Shown: positions 33,757 through 46,444, counted from the stretch's first letter. The stretch is DNA of 64,000 bases from Pomphorhynchus laevis (GCA_012934845.2 WNNJ02000272.1:62001-126000); one strand, 5' to 3'. Notes: generated by a model not told the origin, from the letters alone. Program-made: numbers and translations.

Positions 33757-34625
33757 CGAATTTTTAGACGGGTGTGGACAACTTGAAAATTTCCGTCTAT
33801 GTTTCGGATGGAGAGTGATGTTTCGCCGTTTTCCTCGCGACGGCGTTTTTCGATGCGGGCTGAAGAGATTTGAGCGATTTCAGAAGGGGCGCGATCGGGG
33901 AAAATTCGAGTGGTTGAAGATGACATGAGTTTGAATCGTTGAGAGAGGACAGAAGACGCGTGAGAGCGATGCTTGAAAACAATTTTTAGGAGAGGGGGCT
34001 GGGAAGGATTAGATTGAGAAGATTTGTTTAGACGGATGAATGCGACAGGAGAAATGTCCTTGAAAATGGATGGTTTATCCGAAGGAACAATAGACGAGAG
34101 GATTGATCTGAAGGCAGAAACATCGTGGTCCAGACGTGCTTGTGGAGATAAGGATTTAGAAGGCGTGATATTAGTAACAATGACGCAACGATCGCGAGAA
34201 GCAAAGCGCTTCCGTAAAGGAGGACGACTGACGTGAGTAGGTGAGATCACGATAGAAGAGCTGGCAGGTGATGATTTGGAGGGATTTGGTTTGACGACGG
34301 GAGACATAGAGGATAATGATAATAAAGAGGGTGGCAAGCGATGTGAGGAAAGGTTATGAGTGGAAGGATAGTGGAGGCTGGTGGAGGTGATTTTGATTGA
34401 TGGATGCAAGGTATTGAGAAACGAGACAGGAAGAACGGGACGTGGGGTGTCGGGGAGTGAAAATACATCAGTTGTAACAATTTGCGGCTCCGTCACTGTC
34501 TCGGTAGAATTATCATTAACTTGACAAAATCCATCTCGCTGCGATACAGTTTGCGGCTCCTTCACTGTCTCAGTAGATTTGTCAGAAATTTGAGAAATTC
34601 GATCATGCTGCGATGCCATTTCCAA
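33720..34625 (-). CDS. LINE-B ORF1
   Basis: Open for 301 residues from MEMASQHDRISQISDK. An N-terminal duplication (TVKEPQTVSQRDGF and TVTEPQIVTTDVF) and a long Ser/Pro-rich low-complexity part are followed by an RRM-like block (RCVIVTNITPSKSL, FIRLNKSSQS, LKIVFKHRSHA). The end has the IFPDRAPSEIAQ, RRREENGETSLSIRN pattern seen at the end of RRM-type ORF1 proteins of CR1-group LINEs. It would bind element RNA. Intact as a frame. Confidence 0.7.
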   Translation of the reverse strand: MEMASQHDRISQISDKSTETVKEPQTVSQRDGFCQVNDNSTETVTEPQIVTTDVFSLPDTPRPVLPVSFLNTLHPSIKITSTSLHYPSTHNLSSHRLPPSLLSLSSMSPVVKPNPSKSSPASSSIVISPTHVSRPPLRKRFASRDRCVIVTNITPSKSLSPQARLDHDVSAFRSILSSIVPSDKPSIFKDISPVAFIRLNKSSQSNPSQPPLLKIVFKHRSHASSVLSQRFKLMSSSTTRIFPDRAPSEIAQISSARIEKRRREENGETSLSIRNIDGNFQVVHTRLKIRWRSISPMCLLH

Positions 34626-34690
34626 TTGCTCTAATCGTTTTATTATATCTAATCGTTTTATTTAATCGTTTTATTGGTATATATATTCAG

Positions 34691-34723
34691 ATATCCAGAA
34701 ATTTCAGTGAAATTTCTGGATAT
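34691..34723. repeat. Perfect hairpin, 14-bp arms
   Basis: ATATCCAGAAATTT, loop CAGTG, then the exact complement. It is followed by GGCGAAACGTCTAAATAAAT, reminiscent of PLE 3' tails. Confidence 0.6.
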
Positions 34724-34805
34724 AATAACCTGATTACAATACTGAAAAAAAACATTTCTTGTAAAGGCGAAACGTCTAAATAAATAAGAGCCTATTTTAA
34801 TTCAG

Positions 34806-34970
34806 TTCTTCCTGATGACCTCTATTTCTTATTTGAATACATCGTCAATTGATAAAAATTGATTTTAATTTTTAATTTTAATTGTAAATTCAATCGTCAT
34901 ATAAATTGTATAAAATCTTATTTGATCATTTGTTATTTATAATTATTTATCTTTATTTTTAATTTATAAT
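34806..34970 (-). repeat. R330 repeat, internal part
   Basis: Plus-strand view: CCTGATGACCTCTATTTC, GAATACATCGTCAATTG and the AT-rich middle, which is R330 in minus orientation. The 5' terminus is lost, though an isolated R330 start (A|TCAGATAACTG, minus) lies at 35502. Confidence 0.5.
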
Positions 34971-34984
34971 GAAATTGACAAAAG

Positions 34985-37435
34985 GTATTTGTTTGTTATT
35001 TGAGTAATTATAATGTTTTATCATTATACACTAAAAATGTACAAAAAAATGTTTTATCTATTTGTATCGGAACAGAAAACCTATATATGGTAATATTTTA
35101 CTAGCTTTTAGTTTAACTTTAATATCGCAGTTATTTTAATGTGATATTTATAATTTTGTAAACATCAATGAACATAGTTGTTTTCAATCATAAAAAGAAT
35201 ATGTTACGAGTTTGGATATATATACTACTTTAGTTAGTGATATTATTTTAAAAGACATATCGGTTCTCTTTTTTACTGCCCCATTGTAGTCTTGTTTTAG
35301 AAAAATCTTTGTCCAAGACAAAGTTAGCCCAACACTTCCATATGAAACATTCTATCTTCAAAATAACACGGAGTATATTATGAATAACAATGTATTTAAA
35401 CAGGATATGCTTAATAAAATTATACAATTTATAGTCTAGTGTGTTTTGATAGTTAGTTTGAGTTCTTATGATGGTATAATAAAAGCTGAATCAGTTATCT
35501 GATTAAATTTGTTAAAAATAAAATGTCATTATTATCTCGAAACTGTTGAGAAAAATTTTAATATATCAACAATTTTTGTAAATATAACGATCTATGCATC
35601 TATATCTTAAACATGATATATTTAAATGAATATATAATTTAATTATTAGCTTGATTAAAAGATAACCTAAACGAGCAAAAACATGCCATTGAGTCTGATA
35701 TGTAACGTGATCTTTATAAAATAAAGAATATTTGCCATACTGATTATATGACAACGTCAAAAATAAATATCATCAACATTCGGTATTTTGACTTTTTGTT
35801 CAGTTTATATAGTTGTTTATTTGCAGTGGAGTATATTGTAAACGAATTGCCTTTAAATCATATATGTTCCATTTAATAAAATGAACATTTGATATATACA
35901 GTACACATTTGATAGAACATATTTTAAAATTTGGCATTTCTGAACAGGATCAATCAAAACATAAATTAATTTTTATACTTAGCTAGCTACCACAGACATC
36001 ATCAAAAGATCAAAATGTGTTATTTGTTCATCAAATCAACTGTTGTACCACTGCTGTTTATGAGCATACAATATTGTTTCTGAAAATGTTAGTAATAGCA
36101 GCAGCTAGCGAAATATAAAAATAAATTAGTTTCAATTGATCAAATTGAAAAGAAATGAATTGAAAGAAAGTTATTTTTTAAATATTTAACAGCTATTAGT
36201 CAAATTTTAGCCAGTGTAGATACATAAATAGTGTAGAATAAAAATATTGAAATTTTAGATCGGATTTCTACGATTTACATTATTTTACAGACCTTACATA
36301 AAAAAATGAACAATGAATAATAACAATAATTTGCGTTCTGTTCATTACATTATGATAAATGACGGACTTCATACAAACGCTTATAATAAAGACATGGAAT
36401 GAAAAGCTGCTAAAAATCTCTTACCAAATATTATTCAAATGTGAGAGAGTAAAACGGCTCCTTGTAATTTTGATTGTTGCTCAAATGTAATTTATTTTAT
36501 GCAGTGAATTCGATTTTAATATGCTTATCCAAAAGATTACGATTAAGAGATAAGATAAGATAATATATTTCGATAAGCTATTATGAAAATTTCGGACATT
36601 GGGTATATCTTTAATTTATAGTAATGTCTTAAATTTCAGGCATTGATATTGACCCGTTTTACGGACTGTTGGATTAAATACTTGTATTTTTTCGAGATTA
36701 TTTCTTTTGATATTATGCTCTGAAAATAAGGAGAATTGCTAAAGCATGATTAAACATGATATCGCAATAATTATACTTTTATAAGGTTAGTGATGTTTTA
36801 CCCATTTACAGCGGAAAATAGATATTTAATATTCAAGGTGTTATCTATACAGAACTTGCGCAAATACACATCGTCACTAATGATTGCTGTCGCTATCGTC
36901 AGTTACTTTTTTATGCTATTTAAATGACATCGATTAAACATAAAACATACTAATTATTAAAATGATATTCATCGTATTTTCTTTATCTTTTTGACTAAAA
37001 ACTTCAACATAAACTAAATAAGCTAAACTTATTATGTGAAGCTAAACTTCAATTTATCGATTCTTGTAATTTAGCTATCTTTTATTTTATCACAAATACT
37101 GTATCATATGTACATACTCGTAAATTTTAGTGTTATTGAAAAAGTAATATATTTTACTGAAATAACTAAACTCAGATATCAATAATTCAATAAAGGGAAG
37201 CGATATTTTGCAATTGCTTGCTATTTGGAATAAAATATAAATAAATGTATTTGCTATAACAGTAGAATTACAATTATTATGAGGCTATCTTGATTGACAC
37301 CTGTTCCCCTATACTAATTAGCAAATTATGTATTTTTAAATTATGTACACACGTATACTAATATACAAATTGAAGATATTATTAATATATACAATTTGAT
37401 AATAAATAATGAAATCATGATCTTCTTTCATTTCG
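34985..37435. other. AT-rich gene-free stretch
   Basis: Apart from the isolated R330 5' end at 35475-35502, I see no exon, repeat or RNA gene. The minus frame at 35566-35760 has no recognisable family. Confidence 0.4.
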
Positions 37436-37439
37436 ACTA

Positions 37440-37560
37440 TATAGTTTTATTGAAACAAAAATTAAAATAATTTTCCTTTTTTTTGAAAAAATTCAACATT
37501 TCGATAACTCCTGCTATCATCAGGATTACAACAAAATATTCACAAAATTTCGTTTGTTAA
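37440..37560 (-). repeat. HL repeat copy 3
   Basis: Same family as 22090 and 30150; lies about 130 bp beyond the 3' end of the LINE-A copy at 37690, the same relative position as copy 1 beside LINE-A. Confidence 0.5.
37499..37523 (-). ncRNA. Hammerhead-like core
   Basis: Minus strand CTGATGA (37523-37517), stem II from TAGC with GTTA (one G-T pair) and loop AGGA, then TC and GAAA (37502-37499). Both catalytic strands are intact. Confidence 0.38.
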
Positions 37561-37689
37561 CATATATGCAAAAGCACATATATGCATACACCAAAAATAG
37601 ACAACAAAAGCAGTTACAAAGGGTCAGATAAGAGGCAACCAACAAATAATCTTCGGTCTTCAGTAAATCACAAAATCACTTTATTCAAC

Positions 37690-39876
37690 AGTCTTCCTAC
37701 TTTGGTCTCAGCTCCAAAGGGGATCTGAGCCTCCCCCAACCTATCCAAGACGTCGCCTTCCGACTGAACCACCCAGGGTCTTTCACCCCCCCCAAAGAAT
37801 CCAATCGGCGCATACTATGCTAGGTAAACGAGATACGAAGAGCTTAAGAAACCTAAGCATTTGCTCTGGGGGACGTCCTTTTGAAAATAAGACTAATCCC
37901 GAGATAGTCCATGTGCCACAAAGGCGCACTTGGGGTTTCCATTTCAATGACATAGGGCACACCTAGCTTTCTTCAGGATACGTTTGAGTCTATTGATGTC
38001 AGCTTTCGCCGACCAGTTCACCATAACGGTGAAACCCATGTATTTTAGTCGACTTCTGAAGGTAGGGATGAGTTTAGAGGCAAATATGGAGGAGAGCGCA
38101 AAGAGTGCTAATCTCTTAAGTTTTTTCTTAGTTGCTGTGGTGTCAAGAAAGATTACCATCTGCGATTAAGCGGAGTTCAAAATAAGATTGAATTTGGATA
38201 ATTGGTCTTTATAACTTAAAAAGAAGAGGCTGATGTCACAGACTAGTATTTGCACCTATGTTCAGTGAACAGGGATGTTGTGTCATCAGCATACACCACT
38301 AGAAGTTGTTCGGGTTTAAATGCTTTAAAAAGGTTAATGGAAGCAGCAAGATATAAGATAGAAGAAAGTGGGGATCCTTGAGGCACACCCGTAATAGGGT
38401 AGAACTGACGAGCATCAGGGTTGTCTTCATAATAAAATCGCTTGGTGTACAGCAGGATCTCCACCCTGTTCACAATTCTCGCAGGGAACCCGAGGGACTT
38501 GAGAGAAGAGATCACAAAGGGAATGGAGATGTGGTCAAATGCAGTAGAAAAGTCAAGGAAAACAGACACAACTAGACGATGTCTATTCTCCCGACAAAAC
38601 TGATCCACCTCACCAACTGCTAAATGGACCGAGCGACCTTTGACGAACCATGAAAACTTTTTATTGGGTGGTGATCAAATTACGCCTACTTAAATAGTCG
38701 CGGACTTTACGCGCAAGCGTTTTTCGTAAATCGACACGAGGGCATTTTGAATCGAAATGGGTCGCAGATCTTTAGGGCATGAGCAGAATTTTTTCTTAGG
38801 AATAAAAACACGCTTACTAATATTGATGCCTGCTACATCGGATGGGGAGGCTAAAAGCATTGTGACGGCCACCTCTCTTCTCTGATCAGCTGTCAAAAGC
38901 TGACAGACCCAAGAAGGGAGTGAAGCGAAGGATTTGGAGGTGCCAGGAAGTGGACCCAAACAGTTGAGAATATCTGTAACATATGGATACCTACTCCTGA
39001 AGTTACCCCAAGGCGGGATTGGTTGAGGTGATTGCGTGCTCCGTAGTTGGGTAAGGCTAGTGACTCCTCTAAAACGTTTTCAAGGCCTACATTACCAATC
39101 CAACCCAATGCCCTATCCTTCTAACAAACAAACTTTTACTTCTTGAAAATCTTCCAAAAGGAAGATTGAGAAGGGCAAAGGCTAGGAATGCTTGCCCTGT
39201 CCCTACCCAGCTGGAACCTATATCTAGTGGTCCAGTATTTATTCGAGAGGTCCGGTCTGGCGGAATCAGAGAGATTAGGGAGGTTAAGGAATTTTACCGG
39301 GACCTTGAGTTTCGTCGTAGTGGGATTGTATATATGACCTTTATAGGTAGTTGATAGAATCGCGGAAGCTTGCGAAAAAGGTAAGTATTAAAATCGGTCA
39401 GACTCTCATTTGCTATTCGGGGTAAGAGTTGGATTGCCGCTTGAAAGAAGGACACTCTGATCGGATCAAAGTGAAACCTCCTTTGAGGCAACATATCATC
39501 CTCAATCATCCAACGAATTAGGTCATGAGAGGTGAACAATTGCTGCCGCGATTGCTCCGTGCAGAGGGGTTTAAGCAACCACCTCGAGTGAAGCAGTAAA
39601 ATGTCGAGGATAGAATTAGTTGATGTGCAATGAAAGGTGGGGGACGGTGGTTTGTGAATAAGATAACCGTTTCTAGCTCTGCGAAGTGCTGTGTTGATCC
39701 AACGACCAGTTCTGTCGTTGAAGTACCCAAGTATCATGTCCTAACCGCTGTCAATAATACTATCCAGGACGTCACGGTTCTTGTGAATCTCACCTGGACG
39801 AATATAGACATTGGCTAGACTGAGGCGTTTACCGTTCTTACTGGGTGAAACTACCAAGCAAGACAGGGATGGACAC
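37690..39876 (-). mobile_element. LINE-A copy, 5'-truncated in the endonuclease
   Basis: Matches LINE-A from its 3' region to GNVYIRPGEIHKNRD-type endonuclease sequence, stopping at 39876. RT blocks are clear: FLDFSTAFDHISIPF, GVPQGSPLSSILYLAASINL, VVYADDTTSLF. At least six frame breaks, including small deletions at 38000-38250 and 38650, so it is older than the copy at 22246. Confidence 0.85.
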
Positions 39877-39879
39877 TAC

Positions 39880-41050
39880 CTGTATATATATCGACAAAAC
39901 TTCTAGCAAGCGAGAGGAGAACCTACTGATGCATAGGGACAATAAATTTAAATACGATTTGCTTGATCAGATTTGCCACAAAGTTTTAACCTTCAAAGAG
40001 TGTCGATGACATAACGATCATCAACACAAATGATCCCTTAGAGAGCGTGTCAAAGCCGATATCTTTGCATACAGCATCAACTCATGTTTGAATGTTTGAA
40101 TGATCATCATAATTAAGATAAAGAATTCTTATTAAATAAAACACCAAAGACTGCGTACACGTCATCATTTAATTTTTCTATAAATTGAAATAATTTTAGA
40201 ACGAAATAAAAAGTTATAGCTTTTTTGATATTTCGGTGGTTGATATCATCATCTTTGGGAAATGTTTACCAACCTTTCCTGAAACACTTAGTAGCAATCA
40301 CCAAATATCGGAATGAGTAAAAAGAATATTGCGTCTTTGGTTAAAACTGGTTATAACTTTGATTAAAACTGGTTGTGGATTAACTGAGCACATTTTACAA
40401 TCTTCTACTTACCAAAATGTTAGTTGATAATTTTTATCTTTTTTATTTTTTAATTATTTCTTAATTAAAGATTTTTCTATTAAATCTATGATATAATCAT
40501 TTGAATAATAAGGATTTATAAATAAACACTTTTGAATATAAAAATTAAATTTGGATTGCTTGAATTAACCATATCAGAAGATTAATGTGTTTATGCTACT
40601 ATGTTTTCCGACAAACGCCATTATCTTAAGATGTGCAGTATATTACGAATAAATGCGAGATAAGTAGAATAAATTTATAGAAAAGTCAAAGAATACATTA
40701 TTTGATATTCGCGTATCAATGAAATACGAACTAATTTTACTACATTGGATGCGACTTCAGCACAACGATAACTTAAAATATGCGAAACATTTAAAAAATC
40801 GAATCAGCGATAACGAAGATCTATATAATGCTCCTTTACTCCTATTTTATCGATCAATCAACGTGCTACTTGCTGATTAGATCAGTAGAAACCCTCATTG
40901 ACTTCACTACGAAACTAAATTTTTCAATCAAACTTATCGTATCTTTCTACTTTGCCATCATAGTATTTGGCTTCAATTCGGTTCTTCTCTGTTGCGTCAC
41001 TAATCATTCACTTTCAAATATTTAGTTTCTGTTATGCATTTCTACGGGAG
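39880..41050. other. Unassigned stretch with HL repeat and small open frames
   Basis: An HL repeat lies at 40190-40390. A short plus frame at 39897-40013 reads TSSKREENLLMHRDNKF then KYDLLDQICHKVLTF and stops; it looks coding in composition but I recognise no family. The frame at 40828-41025 is hydrophobic and probably chance. Confidence 0.3.
40190..40390 (-). repeat. HL repeat copy 4, core degraded
   Basis: Keeps TTTTTTGATATTTCG (plus strand) and two ACTGGTT(A)TAA-type blocks. The core reads ATGATGA...GAAA with a poor stem. Confidence 0.45.
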
Positions 41051-41128
41051 ATATTAGCGGTTCGCCGCAGTGGCCACGTTAAAGAAATCTTATTATATTT
41101 TAACACGTAATAAATTTTTCAATTATAA
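41051..41128 (+). repeat. 78-bp repeat, copy 1
   Basis: Identical over 78 bp to 43011-43088. Contains hairpin GCGG-TTCG-CCGC, then GTGGCCACGTTAAAGAAATC and an AT-rich end. Layout and the GCCACGTTAAA block match the 3' end of LINE-B, so it is probably the tail of a related LINE. Confidence 0.6.
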
Positions 41129-43010
41129 TCTAGCAATTAAAAACTTGTTAAGTAAATTAGCAGATATATGGTGATATCTGCTACATCTTATTTTACAATA
41201 TAGAAATGAGAGTAACTTATCTCCTAAAGAAGATACAGCTGATCAATCAGGTTCTGTTCCATAATCACAGATGAACAGTGCGTTAAGACCAAATGCTTAC
41301 TAATGATGCATTTATTCTGAAGTAATATAAACACTTAACTCAAAATAAATATTTCTGTTCACACATAAACATGTTTAAATAGATAATTTCAATTAACTTA
41401 TAATTATATTGTATGAATTTATATATTTTACGGTATTTCGTTATATATTTTATTTAAGATATCTATTTAATGGTAGCTATTAAACACATTAAAATAAGTT
41501 TTAGTTGAATGATTTTAAAATAAAGTTGTTATTAATTTTTAAAGTCAAATTTAATTTACGAGTCAATTTAGCACCGACTGTCTATATAACCAAATTTTTA
41601 ATATTTTTTTAAGAATTCCAAAGCAAGCAAAAAGCAATTTCGAGATAACTTTTTCAAGTTAGTTATCTTAAAATATTTAGACTTATGGTAACATGATAAT
41701 TAAAATATGCAAATTTGCCAGGATCGAATTTACATCGTATTTTATAAGTTTGATCAACATAATGTGATTCGTTTATTCATTAATTTGAAGTGTTTATTAA
41801 TAAATTTGCAGTCGAATCAAAATTTATTCTCTGCTATATGATATTATTTATAACGTAAAAAAACTTTATTATTAAAAATGTTTAATAGTTAGCAGTATTT
41901 TAACAGCGACTTAAAATGATTATTAAAAACTTAAATATTCGTAATAAAATCCACTAAAAGCAATAAAAATATAGATAATTTAAGTAAGAATTTAAATTAC
42001 TTATAACTTATTATCTAATCTTAAAAAGTGTTATGTTAAACACTTCAGCTGAGCAATATATTATTTATCTAAATTAGACAATTTTATTTAGTTAAATTTA
42101 AATTAATTGACACGTTATAATAACAGCTTTGTTTAAACCTTTCATTGGAATACTATCTGAATTGAAATATTTGACTATTTTATTATAAAAGTATTAAAAA
42201 ATTTACTACCTTAAATCTATTATTAAAAATATATCAAAAGGTCAAAGAATGTTGTTGATCTGTTGTAAATTCACCTATTTCACCCTAATTTTAAAACCAA
42301 ATCAGTGATTTAAATTCCAGATTTGTTGAATGTTATAACCGTTACACAGATTATAAATGAATTCCAAGAGCAAAGCACTTATTGTCGAATTGTCTTCCTA
42401 AACATCAACAGTGATTTCTTTTTCAAATTAAATTAATGCCCAATATCACCGATATAAAAATCAGTATTTATGCAACAGGCTAATTGATTTTCATACTGTA
42501 TGGGGCTATACAAATATAAGTGATCTTTAGACAAATAACAATAAACTCACTTTTATGAGTCAATTACAAAAAAGTTCTCGTATTTTGTAAGCATTTTCAA
42601 TTAAATATTTAGTGCTGTTTTATTCACAATTCTGTATTTTAGTTGATTGTCACAATTGCTCAATTTACAATTCATATAATCACTTTTGGATGTTGTTTTT
42701 TGCGTTATTTTTGGTTTTAAAATCGCAAACTGTTCTTAACTTAATTGTCTTCGAAATATACTACAAACTATTTGTCTGATCATTAAAAATATACATTTTA
42801 AATTAGTATTTGTCTAATAATTTAAGATACACAATTTCAAGATCAGGAAGAATTTGGTAAAAAATATTTTTTTTATAAAACAATAATAAAAAAGTTTATT
42901 TGAAGTCTGCAAAGATTTTAACCATTACTTCAAGCATATCACATTTATTTAATTTGAATTACTTTTATCAATTTGCACGGTCTTTTTCATCTGTTTTTAA
43001 TTCCTATTTA
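41129..43010. other. AT-rich stretch between the two 78-bp repeats
   Basis: Holds an R330 3' fragment at 41240-41330. Nothing else recognised, and no coding sequence that would make this the body of an element with terminal repeats. Confidence 0.4.
41240..41330 (+). repeat. R330 repeat, 3' fragment
   Basis: Aligns with the family end: GTTCTGTTCCATAATC, then GACCAAATGCTTACTAATG, ATGCATTTATTCTGA. The hairpin is weakened; CTGA is kept. Confidence 0.45.
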
Positions 43011-43088
43011 ATATTAGCGGTTCGCCGCAGTGGCCACGTTAAAGAAATCTTATTATATTTTAACACGTAATAAATTTTTCAATTATAA
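43011..43088 (+). repeat. 78-bp repeat, copy 2
   Basis: Exact copy of 41051-41128 with unrelated flanks on both sides. Confidence 0.6.
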
Positions 43089-46000
43089 CTTTTACTCATT
43101 TACTTACTTAAATTCAATTTTATTCCATTTACACCCTTTGATACTCTTTGCCCTCTTAATGTTCAATTTAAAAATCATACATAGCATATTCTTTTAATAA
43201 ACGAGTTTGGATAGAAATGTTAATAAAGATAAAGCAAATGAAAAAATGAGATAAATGGGATTCAAGAGGGTAAATGGAATTTAAGTGGAAAAGAATAACT
43301 AAAGAGTGTTAAGGGGATAAAAGGGAATGAAAGTAGTTAAATTGTATAAAAAAGGAATGAAGGGAGATTAAATATGAATATTAACGGATATTTATGCAAA
43401 TTGTCAAATGCGATTTTAAGAGAGTAAATGTGGTTACATGCTGAAAGACATAATTAAAATCATTACAGAATTTAAATAAACATGATTTATGTCATTTGTT
43501 ATATAAAATAATTTTTCATTAAATTCTTCCGGATCTAAAAATTAAGTTTTATTTTTTATAAAATCAGATTATTATTGTCAAAATATATATGTTGTATAAA
43601 GTAACAATTATTCTTCCAGAACAAAAAATCGGAAATTCCAAACATGTAATTATAAATATACCTCATTAGTATAATATATGACAAACATTTTGAAAAGTTT
43701 GAATACGCCAAAAGAAAAGACCCGCACATTGTGCCGATAATGGCAAACCGCTAGAATAAATTAAATGTTATTGTACTTAATTTTAGAAAATGTTTTTGTT
43801 CAAATGTTTTACTTTTTGCTGCTATTTATATACTGCTTTAGTGCTTTAAATCTAAAACGGGCATTTAGGTGGAAGAGTAAGAATAAAATCTTGACTTATC
43901 CATCTTGTTCTTTATTTTATAAACGTATAAGACCGATGAATTGTTCACCTAGTCACCCGCGATAAAAAAATCAAAGATTTACTGAACTTAGTAATTGTAA
44001 CGGTCATATGGATGTGTGATAAATTGATCACTAGAAGTATTTGAATGAAATAAATGCTTAGTTTTTTGGTAAGTATTAAATAATGAAATTTAAGTGTTCA
44101 ACTGTGATAAGTGTTAAATGCGAACATATTTGATAGGGTGATAAAAGTTAAACAACTGCTATTTACATGATCTATAAGCAAACTGTTTCTTAATTGATTC
44201 ATTAGAAACACAAGTTTATATCACGATCTTAATAACTTATCATAGCTTTTATAAATGCATTCTGATAAATTGAATGCTATAATTATAATGATATTTACTT
44301 GCGTGAGAAGCACATTATGTAATTCTGCTCATCAAATACATCTTACATAACATTAAAAAGTGTATTCTGTCAAATTTGCTGGTACAAGTTTCTTTACCAT
44401 ATTCTCTAATTTGCATCTTTAACGATGATCACTTTAAAGTTTCGCTCAAAACTGCAAATATTCATATTCAAATATATCAAATGACAATTTGAATACAAAA
44501 TAAGACACTACTTGAATAACAAAAGCTTGTCCTTGATATTTCGAAACCTGACTATTAATTAATTAATTTACTAACGAATCGAATATATCTGATAATGATC
44601 TTTACTACGCGATAATAAACAATTATTAAGAAGTTAATAGGGTGAAATTAGACCTAATCATTCTTAGTTTAAATTTTAATGGAGACATGCACATTGTGTG
44701 ACTTTACATTGTGCTAGTATTCGACTACACGTTTTATGCTCAGAAATTTCAATGGACTATCATGATGTAATCATAATAATAAACTCAACCTTAGTGGTAT
44801 TTTAATACATTCTCTCAATCAAGCTAATTCGCTTAACTACTCTGCTTGTATTAATGAAGAGTTTCCTCACCTAAATAAGCTAGATAGGAATAAGCATCGA
44901 ATCTACATAGAATTTAATTATTTTTGCTAGTTTTTCCATATATGAAACTAATCCAGCCTTTTTAATTTACTATCCTTATTGCGAAATGTAGGATGATCTT
45001 ATACTCTTCGTCTTTTGCACACTCTAAATGCAAATGCTATTGTCCTTCTGGAATCTAAATCAACCCTAACTACCAGTAAATTACTTAATACGTTCCACAG
45101 TACATAATCATACACTATCTAGTTTATTTATAACACAATGTGAATATCGTAAACGCAACAGTTTGATTAACACCATATTCAACAAGGAAAACTATATAAG
45201 AATCACGACCTTCAGGGCAATTTAATTGGTGATAGTTATAAATAGCCAACATGAAGTTTAAGAGACTTTAGTGACAAAACTGTTGGCTTAATTATTACAG
45301 CCTTCTTCTAAAGCAACAACTATAAGTTCCATAATTCACTGTCCCTCGCTTCTTATTGCTCAAAAGTTAAATCCATACTCAAATATTTACCGATTGACAA
45401 AATGACATGATCAAAGGTTCACGCAGAACAATCTAGATAGCTAATGACCGCCTTGTATGACTTACGTCCTTTTCGGAATACGACATATATATTTCTTAGA
45501 CGTAGGTATCACGTTGACCTAATTATAATGGTTTGCTCCAAACGGCAGTCATCATAATCTCTGTTGTAAGTTATACCAGTTTGATTTGATTTAATTCTCG
45601 ACTCACACGGCAAGCCCTAATGATTTATCGACTAATTATCAAGGGTGATATTTTAGTTCAAATCTAGCAAAACTAAAAGTTGTTAAATTTCCCCATTTCC
45701 CGAATCTTTCGGATCTCATCAACAAAACTATTTAAACTAAGTATTAGAAATATCGCATAAACTCTAGTTGATTCAGAATATGGCCGGCGTTGTTACTTTT
45801 ATCAACTGTATCGCTTTCCTTGAAAAGATCTTAACATTAAACTAATATGATCGTTCGTTAGGAGAAGTGTAATTATCAGAAAATTAGTACTACTCAAACT
45901 TTCAATATTCTTTCCACGTAGAACCTTCACTTATATTTTTAAACTCCATTCCCCGTATCCACTCATTTATTCTGGTTTTTGACAGGCAGTCGTTGAAAAA

Positions 46001-46444
46001 AAGATCCCAAAAGGAGATCATTATTTTACTGTCAGCTTTCCCATCTATATATTGACATTGTTCGCATCATGTTCTTATATAATAAAAATCCCTATTATTG
46101 AAAACCACATCATTGCATTTAAGAAAGAGCACTTACTTATAAAATTTATGATATTTTGTCGAGGCTGAATTAACAACACAAGTTTTATGACTACTTAAAA
46201 GGTGGCTCGGAGCATTCAGTTGTAGGTAAAGTGCATTGGTTTAATTGAGAAAACAATATGTAGATCACCATGGATATGATTCTTGACTTGAGCTTTATTT
46301 AACTGTATTTTAATTTCTTTTGATATCTGCTCTATCATGTCTTTAGTTCAGAGAATCTGCCTGATGGAATCAGGCAGTTTTCGGAAGGTTATAAATTTTG
46401 TTGAAAACTTTAGTTAGGGATCGTGAGAATTAAATCAAATTAAA
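43089..46444. other. Gene-free stretch
   Basis: 43200-43400 is purine-rich on the plus strand (AAATGGGATTCAAGAGGG-like). The rest is AT-rich without recognisable exons or elements. The frame at 43765-43965 is hydrophobic and unsupported. Confidence 0.4.

Larger units (their letters stand above)
30790..34640 (-). mobile_element. LINE-B, near full-length CR1/L2-like non-LTR retrotransposon
   Basis: ORF1 34625-33720 and ORF2 33756-30796 overlap by 37 nt in different frames. The 3' end carries a hairpin (GCGTGC...GCACGC) and then GCCACGTTAAAATAAAG with a short T-rich end, as in other CR1/L2 elements whose RT recognises a 3' stem-loop. The 5' end lies near 34640, beside three AATCGTTTTATT units. 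GC-rich against AT-rich flanks. A 3' fragment of the same family sits at 9967. Confidence 0.85.

Noticed and set aside
40828-41025. Hydrophobic ORF as a membrane protein
   Set aside because: AT-rich T-strand frames give hydrophobic residues by composition; no signal-peptide pattern, homology or flanking signals.
41051-43088. 78-bp repeats as LTRs of one element
   Set aside because: They do not start TG or end CA, no target duplication was seen, and no coding sequence lies between them.
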